A stretch of DNA of 7,778 nucleotides, taken from NCBI GenBank assembly GCA_028288315.1, contig JAQBNY010000067.1, positions 1 to 7,778 of the forward strand, given 5' to 3'. The translations under genes and the position numbers were made by a program. This DNA comes from Mucilaginibacter sp. GTDB taxonomy: Bacteria > Bacteroidota > Bacteroidia > Sphingobacteriales > Sphingobacteriaceae. The notes under the pieces are model-generated. The model was not told the origin of the DNA and did no database searches. It saw only the letters and a program-made list of their open reading frames with translations. Positions 4,939-7,778 of the stretch are shown here, one piece after another. Numbering within the stretch: position 1 is the stretch's first letter; each line of letters opens with the position of its first letter.

Positions 4939-5230
4939 TGCGGCAAAATTACAGCAACGCATAAATAATGGCGAGGCTTTAAACCTGCTTGATGTTAGAG
5001 AAGCTATTGAATATTATACCTTTAATATTGGTGGTTTAAATATCCCGGTATCAAAACTAAAGGAAAACATAAACAGTATTAGCTACAACAAAACAGACGA
5101 GATAATCGTTATTTGCAGTGCCGGTATCAGGAGTGAAGCTATACAAAGTATACTTACCCAAAACGGTTACGAAAATGTAGTGAACCTAAAAGGCGGGTTA
5201 AAGGCTTTGCAAAAACTGAACAATAGATAA
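4916..5230 (+). CDS. Single-domain rhodanese-like sulfurtransferase
   Basis: A 104-residue cytoplasmic protein made of one rhodanese domain. Seen in order: LLDVREAIEY (24-33), with Asp26 and Arg28 of the family's DVR motif; FNIGGLNIPVSKL (37-49), the usual G-A-x-NIP strand; and the active-site loop CSAGIRS at 68-74, with the persulfide-carrying Cys68 followed by the family's x-x-G-x-R-S; then GYENVVNLKGG (84-94). Such proteins carry sulfane sulfur for thiol modification, cyanide or persulfide handling; the acceptor is unknown. The frame is open upstream to 4823, but ATG 4916 gives a normal N-terminus and follows AAGGA closely. This start overlaps the end of the PASTA gene by 23 bp in a different frame, implying coupled translation. 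mltG begins 21 bp after its stop. Confidence 0.85.
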   Translation: MLQAHQIDAAKLQQRINNGEALNLLDVREAIEYYTFNIGGLNIPVSKLKENINSISYNKTDEIIVICSAGIRSEAIQSILTQNGYENVVNLKGGLKALQKLNNR

Positions 5231-5251
5231 TACACATCTTCCAATTTAAAT

Positions 5252-6307
5252 ATGACTAACCAAAAATCGTCATCATCCGGAGTATTCAAAAAATTCATTA
5301 TAGCGCTGGTACTTATTATTGTAATAGCGCTTGCCGGTACAGGTATATTTTATTACCTGCGCTTATTTGGCCCTAACGTTACCAATAAGCAGGAATACTT
5401 ATACATACATACCAACGCTACCTTTAACGATGTATACAAAGACATACGCGAGCAGGGCATTGTAAAAGATACTACAACTTTTATGTGGGCTGCACATAAC
5501 ATGAAATATATTAGCCGGGTTAAGCCAGGTAAATACCGCCTTAAAGCAGGCATGAGCAATCGTAGCCTCATCAATATGCTTAAATCTGGCACGCAGGAAC
5601 CTGTTACACTTGTCTTTCAGAATTTAAGAATGAAGGAACAGTTTGCCGGCTTTGTGGCCAAAAAGCTGGAGCCTGATTCTCTATCTATTTTGAGGCTGCT
5701 GGATTCTGCACAATTTGCAGAGCAGTATGGTTTTACAAAGGATAACATCTATACTGTTTTCATCCCTAACTCCTACCAATTTTATTGGAACACTACACCC
5801 GAAAAATTCTTTAAACGGATGTATGCCAATTATGAAAAATTTTGGACACCTGAACGCAAGCAGAAAGCTGCCGCAATTAATTTAACCCCACAGGAAGTGT
5901 CTGTTTTAGCTTCAATAGTTGATGGTGAAGCTTTGCATGACGATGAAATGCCGGCAATAGCTGGCTTATATTTAAACAGGCTGCAAAAGGGCATGAAACT
6001 GCAGGCAGATCCTACTGTTATATTTGCTGTAAACGATTTTACAATTAAACGTGTACTAAACAAGTACCTGGTTTTTAATTCGCCATACAATACTTATTTG
6101 CATACCGGCTTGCCTCCCGGCCCTATCATGATGCCATCAGTAAATGCCATTAACGCTGTGCTTGATTATAAGAAAAGCGGCTACCTTTATATGTGCGCCA
6201 AAGAAGATTTTTCAGGCTATCACAACTTTGCTACTAACGAGGCCGATCATAGGGTTAACGCACGCAAATTTCAGCAGGCACTTAATGAAAGAAACATTAA
6301 GAAATAA
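5252..6307 (+). CDS. mltG: Endolytic murein transglycosylase MltG (YceG-like)
   Basis: A 351-residue membrane-bound lytic transglycosylase that cleaves nascent glycan strands at the inner membrane and is thought to end glycan polymerisation. A short cytoplasmic end with one membrane helix (about 14-36) precedes a small LysM-like region (about 48-115) and the YceG domain (about 160-345). Catalytic Glu226 lies in VLASIVDGEA (218-227), aligned with Glu218 of the E. coli motif ASIVEKET. Further family motifs are LNRLQKGMKLQADPTV (241-256), SPYNTYLHTGLPPGPI (277-292) and YLYMCAKEDFSGYHNF (311-326). Length is typical. The first Glu of the usual EKE is Asp here and the following Thr is Ala, see findings. 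The stop codon overlaps the next start as TAATG. Its place beside a PASTA protein and opposite ddl fits a wall-synthesis operon. Confidence 0.94.
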   Translation: MTNQKSSSSGVFKKFIIALVLIIVIALAGTGIFYYLRLFGPNVTNKQEYLYIHTNATFNDVYKDIREQGIVKDTTTFMWAAHNMKYISRVKPGKYRLKAGMSNRSLINMLKSGTQEPVTLVFQNLRMKEQFAGFVAKKLEPDSLSILRLLDSAQFAEQYGFTKDNIYTVFIPNSYQFYWNTTPEKFFKRMYANYEKFWTPERKQKAAAINLTPQEVSVLASIVDGEALHDDEMPAIAGLYLNRLQKGMKLQADPTVIFAVNDFTIKRVLNKYLVFNSPYNTYLHTGLPPGPIMMPSVNAINAVLDYKKSGYLYMCAKEDFSGYHNFATNEADHRVNARKFQQALNERNIKK

Positions 6308-6714
6308 TGCTTGAGCACGCTACCAAGATAAGGGTCCGTTATGGCGAAACCGATCAGATGGGTTATATGTACTATGGCAATTATGCTGAATTTTTTGAGG
6401 TGGGCCGTGTAGAAATGCTGCGCAGCCTGGGCCTAACCTACAGTGGAATGGAAGCATCAGGTATTATGATGCCGGTATTAGAACTGCACAGCAAATACCT
6501 TAAACCCGCCCTCTATGACGAAGAAATAACCGTTAAGGTTTTCATGGCAAAAATGCCCGGCGTAAAAATCCATTTTAAGTATGATCTGTATAACGAAAAG
6601 CAGGAACTGATACACGTTGCCGAAACCCTGCTGGTATTCATCAACATGAAAACAAACCGTCCCTGCCTGCCGCCTCAGGATTTTATTGATAAACTAAAGC
6701 CTTTTTTTGAGTAA
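6307..6714 (+). CDS. YbgC-type acyl-CoA thioesterase (hotdog fold)
   Basis: A 135-residue single hotdog-domain enzyme that hydrolyses acyl-CoA thioesters in the cytoplasm. The signature VRYGETDQMGYMYYGNYAEF (10-29) contains the catalytic-type Asp16 and the GNY turn, followed by FFEVGRVEMLRSLG (29-42) on the long helix. This is the YbgC/FadM pattern (RYxETDxxGxxYxxNYxxxFExARxExLR). Where E. coli YbgC has His in its Y-H-x-x-Y stretch, this protein has Tyr23, which I believe is normal in Bacteroidota. Its ATG overlaps the mltG stop by one base (TAATG), so translation is probably coupled. E. coli ybgC sits with the tol-pal envelope genes; here the partner is mltG instead. Physiological substrate unknown. 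Confidence 0.9.
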   Translation: MLEHATKIRVRYGETDQMGYMYYGNYAEFFEVGRVEMLRSLGLTYSGMEASGIMMPVLELHSKYLKPALYDEEITVKVFMAKMPGVKIHFKYDLYNEKQELIHVAETLLVFINMKTNRPCLPPQDFIDKLKPFFE

Positions 6715-6725
6715 TTTTAGTCCTA

Positions 6726-7706
6726 ATGAAATGGGTGCACCATATTCTTATTCGCTTTAAGTTTTACCAATTCTTAACAGACTGGGCAAAAACTGTTTAT
6801 ATTCCCGGGTTTAGGCCCCTGCCATTATATACAGTAATTGTTTTCTTTATTGAAGAGATTCAGAAAACATCATTAACTAATCGTGCGGCAGCTTTGGCAT
6901 ATAACTTTATGCTGGCCCTGTTCCCGGCTATAATCTTTTTGTTCACACTAATAGCTTATATACCGGTAACTAACTTTCAGGATTATTTATTGAGTTTGTT
7001 CTCATTAATAATGCCTACCAATGCTTACCTGGCATTTCAATCAACCATTGTAGATATTATAAAGAACCAAAACGGAAAATTACTGTCTTTAGGTTTTGTA
7101 ACCGCATTGTATTTTGCCACCAATGGTGTTAGTAACCTGATGCAGGCATTCAATAAATCGTCGTTAATACTGGAAACCCGAACATGGCTTAAAAGGCGAT
7201 TGATAGCATTGACTTTAACTGTGGTAATAAGTATTGCATTGCTTATAGCTATTGTTATAATGATAGCCGGGCAAGCAGTGATCCACTTTGTACAGGATCA
7301 GTTTAATAGCGAGGCGCACTTTTGGTTTTATCTCATCGCCTTATCAAGATGGCTCATTATCCTCATTATCTTTTTTGTGAGCATTTGCATACTGTACCGT
7401 TATGGGCCATCCAATAAACAAAAGTGGAAATTCATTAATCCCGGCTCTATACTGGCAACATCACTGGCTATATTAACATCAATAGGCTTTACTTACTATA
7501 CCAATAATTTTTCATCATATAATAAAGTTTATGGTGCCATCGGTACACTTATAGTGGTAATGATATATCTGTATTTAAACTCGCTGATATTGCTCATTGG
7601 GTTTGAATTAAACGCCAGTGTTGACCTCTCTAAGCGCAACATTCGTATTGCAAAACCCCGCTTTAACACCTTTCGCAACAAGAAAACAGATACAAACGAC
7701 CAATAA
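6726..7706 (+). CDS. YihY/virulence factor BrkB family membrane protein
   Basis: A 326-residue inner-membrane protein with six predicted helices at about residues 57-79, 118-138, 159-186, 204-224, 239-259 and 268-294 and a basic C-terminal tail (KRNIRIAKPRF...). Family hallmarks are RAAALAYNFMLALFPAIIFLF (53-73), LYRYGPSNKQKWKFINPGSILAT (223-245) and YNKVYGAIGTLIVVMIYLYLNSLILLIGFELNA (265-297). The family was once called ribonuclease BN by mistake and is named for Bordetella BrkB, linked to serum resistance; its biochemical role is not established. The start at 6726 lies 11 bp after the thioesterase stop, so it is the probable last gene of the PASTA-mltG operon. The first 35 residues form an amphipathic cytoplasmic stretch, normal for the family. 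Confidence 0.9.
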   Translation: MKWVHHILIRFKFYQFLTDWAKTVYIPGFRPLPLYTVIVFFIEEIQKTSLTNRAAALAYNFMLALFPAIIFLFTLIAYIPVTNFQDYLLSLFSLIMPTNAYLAFQSTIVDIIKNQNGKLLSLGFVTALYFATNGVSNLMQAFNKSSLILETRTWLKRRLIALTLTVVISIALLIAIVIMIAGQAVIHFVQDQFNSEAHFWFYLIALSRWLIILIIFFVSICILYRYGPSNKQKWKFINPGSILATSLAILTSIGFTYYTNNFSSYNKVYGAIGTLIVVMIYLYLNSLILLIGFELNASVDLSKRNIRIAKPRFNTFRNKKTDTNDQ

Positions 7707-7778
7707 GACAATGACTGTCAAAGCGTTACAACTAATTTAAAAAAAGTTAACATCAAGTTTGGCAATTCGGCTCGGATT
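7707..7778. other. Terminal intergenic stretch
   Basis: 72 bp after the YihY stop. A weak GACA/TGTC inverted pair (7707-7710, 7716-7719) and a run of A residues at 7739-7745 are present, but no convincing terminator. On the minus strand a frame open from the window edge ends at TAA 7739-7737 after 13 codons and could be the tail of a convergent gene; this is too short to call. Confidence 0.35.

Noticed and set aside
1252..5230. Sulfur-oxidation cluster from DoxX plus TlpA-like protein plus rhodanese
   Set aside because: The genes are on opposite strands and separated by ddl and the PASTA gene, and no DoxD/DoxA or Sox genes are present; proximity alone does not support it.
5353..6090. Minus-strand open frames (5353-5592 and 5830-6090) inside mltG
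   Set aside because: mltG on the plus strand has family motifs throughout; these frames show none.

Overview
The window looks like chromosomal housekeeping DNA from a Bacteroidota species, most likely family Sphingobacteriaceae (a Mucilaginibacter- or Pedobacter-like organism). The grounds are AT-rich DNA, the Bacteroidota-style start of ribosomal protein S15 (MYLGKEAKAEIF), the D-Ala-D-Ala ligase ending EINTTPGQSANS, exact matches to the Bacteroidota -7 promoter motif TAnnTTTG ahead of several genes, and general absence of strong Shine-Dalgarno sequences. The family assignment is inferred from protein flavour, with no database search.

Layout. Positions 1-65 hold the first 21 codons of rpsO on the minus strand. 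A 256-bp divergent spacer follows, with promoters, back-to-back palindromes and 7-bp repeat tracts. Next is a hotdog-fold acyl-CoA thioesterase on the plus strand (322-744), which converges through a perfect 9-bp hairpin on a minus-strand series. That series, in its own reading order, is ddl (2956-3939), a membrane-anchored TlpA-like thioredoxin (2305-2895), a secreted YCII-domain protein (1795-2253), a DoxX-family membrane protein (1252-1707) and a small conserved-looking unknown protein (764-1072). A second divergent spacer (3940-4146) separates ddl from a compact plus-strand operon: three-PASTA-domain membrane protein, single-domain rhodanese, mltG, YbgC-type thioesterase, and a YihY/BrkB-family six-helix membrane protein ending at 7706. 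The last 72 bases hold no gene that can be assigned.

How the genes fit together. Both sides of the second divergent spacer serve the cell wall. Ddl makes the D-Ala-D-Ala dipeptide in the cytoplasm. The PASTA protein probably binds peptidoglycan or lipid II outside the membrane. MltG cuts nascent glycan strands at the membrane. The rhodanese and thioesterase are locked into the operon by gene overlaps (23 bp and 1 bp), but their link to wall synthesis is unknown. The TlpA-like protein, the YCII protein and DoxX suggest envelope redox or stress functions.

I found no mobile element, CRISPR array, toxin-antitoxin pair, defence system or biosynthetic cluster. The most unusual non-coding signal is degenerate tandem repeats with a strict 7-bp period. 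They occur as inverted pairs in both divergent promoter regions, next to predicted -7 elements. Other points worth a look are a variant catalytic loop in MltG, a secreted YCII protein, and a small protein that resembles short Bacteroidota proteins often misnamed 'phosphoribosylpyrophosphate synthetase'.
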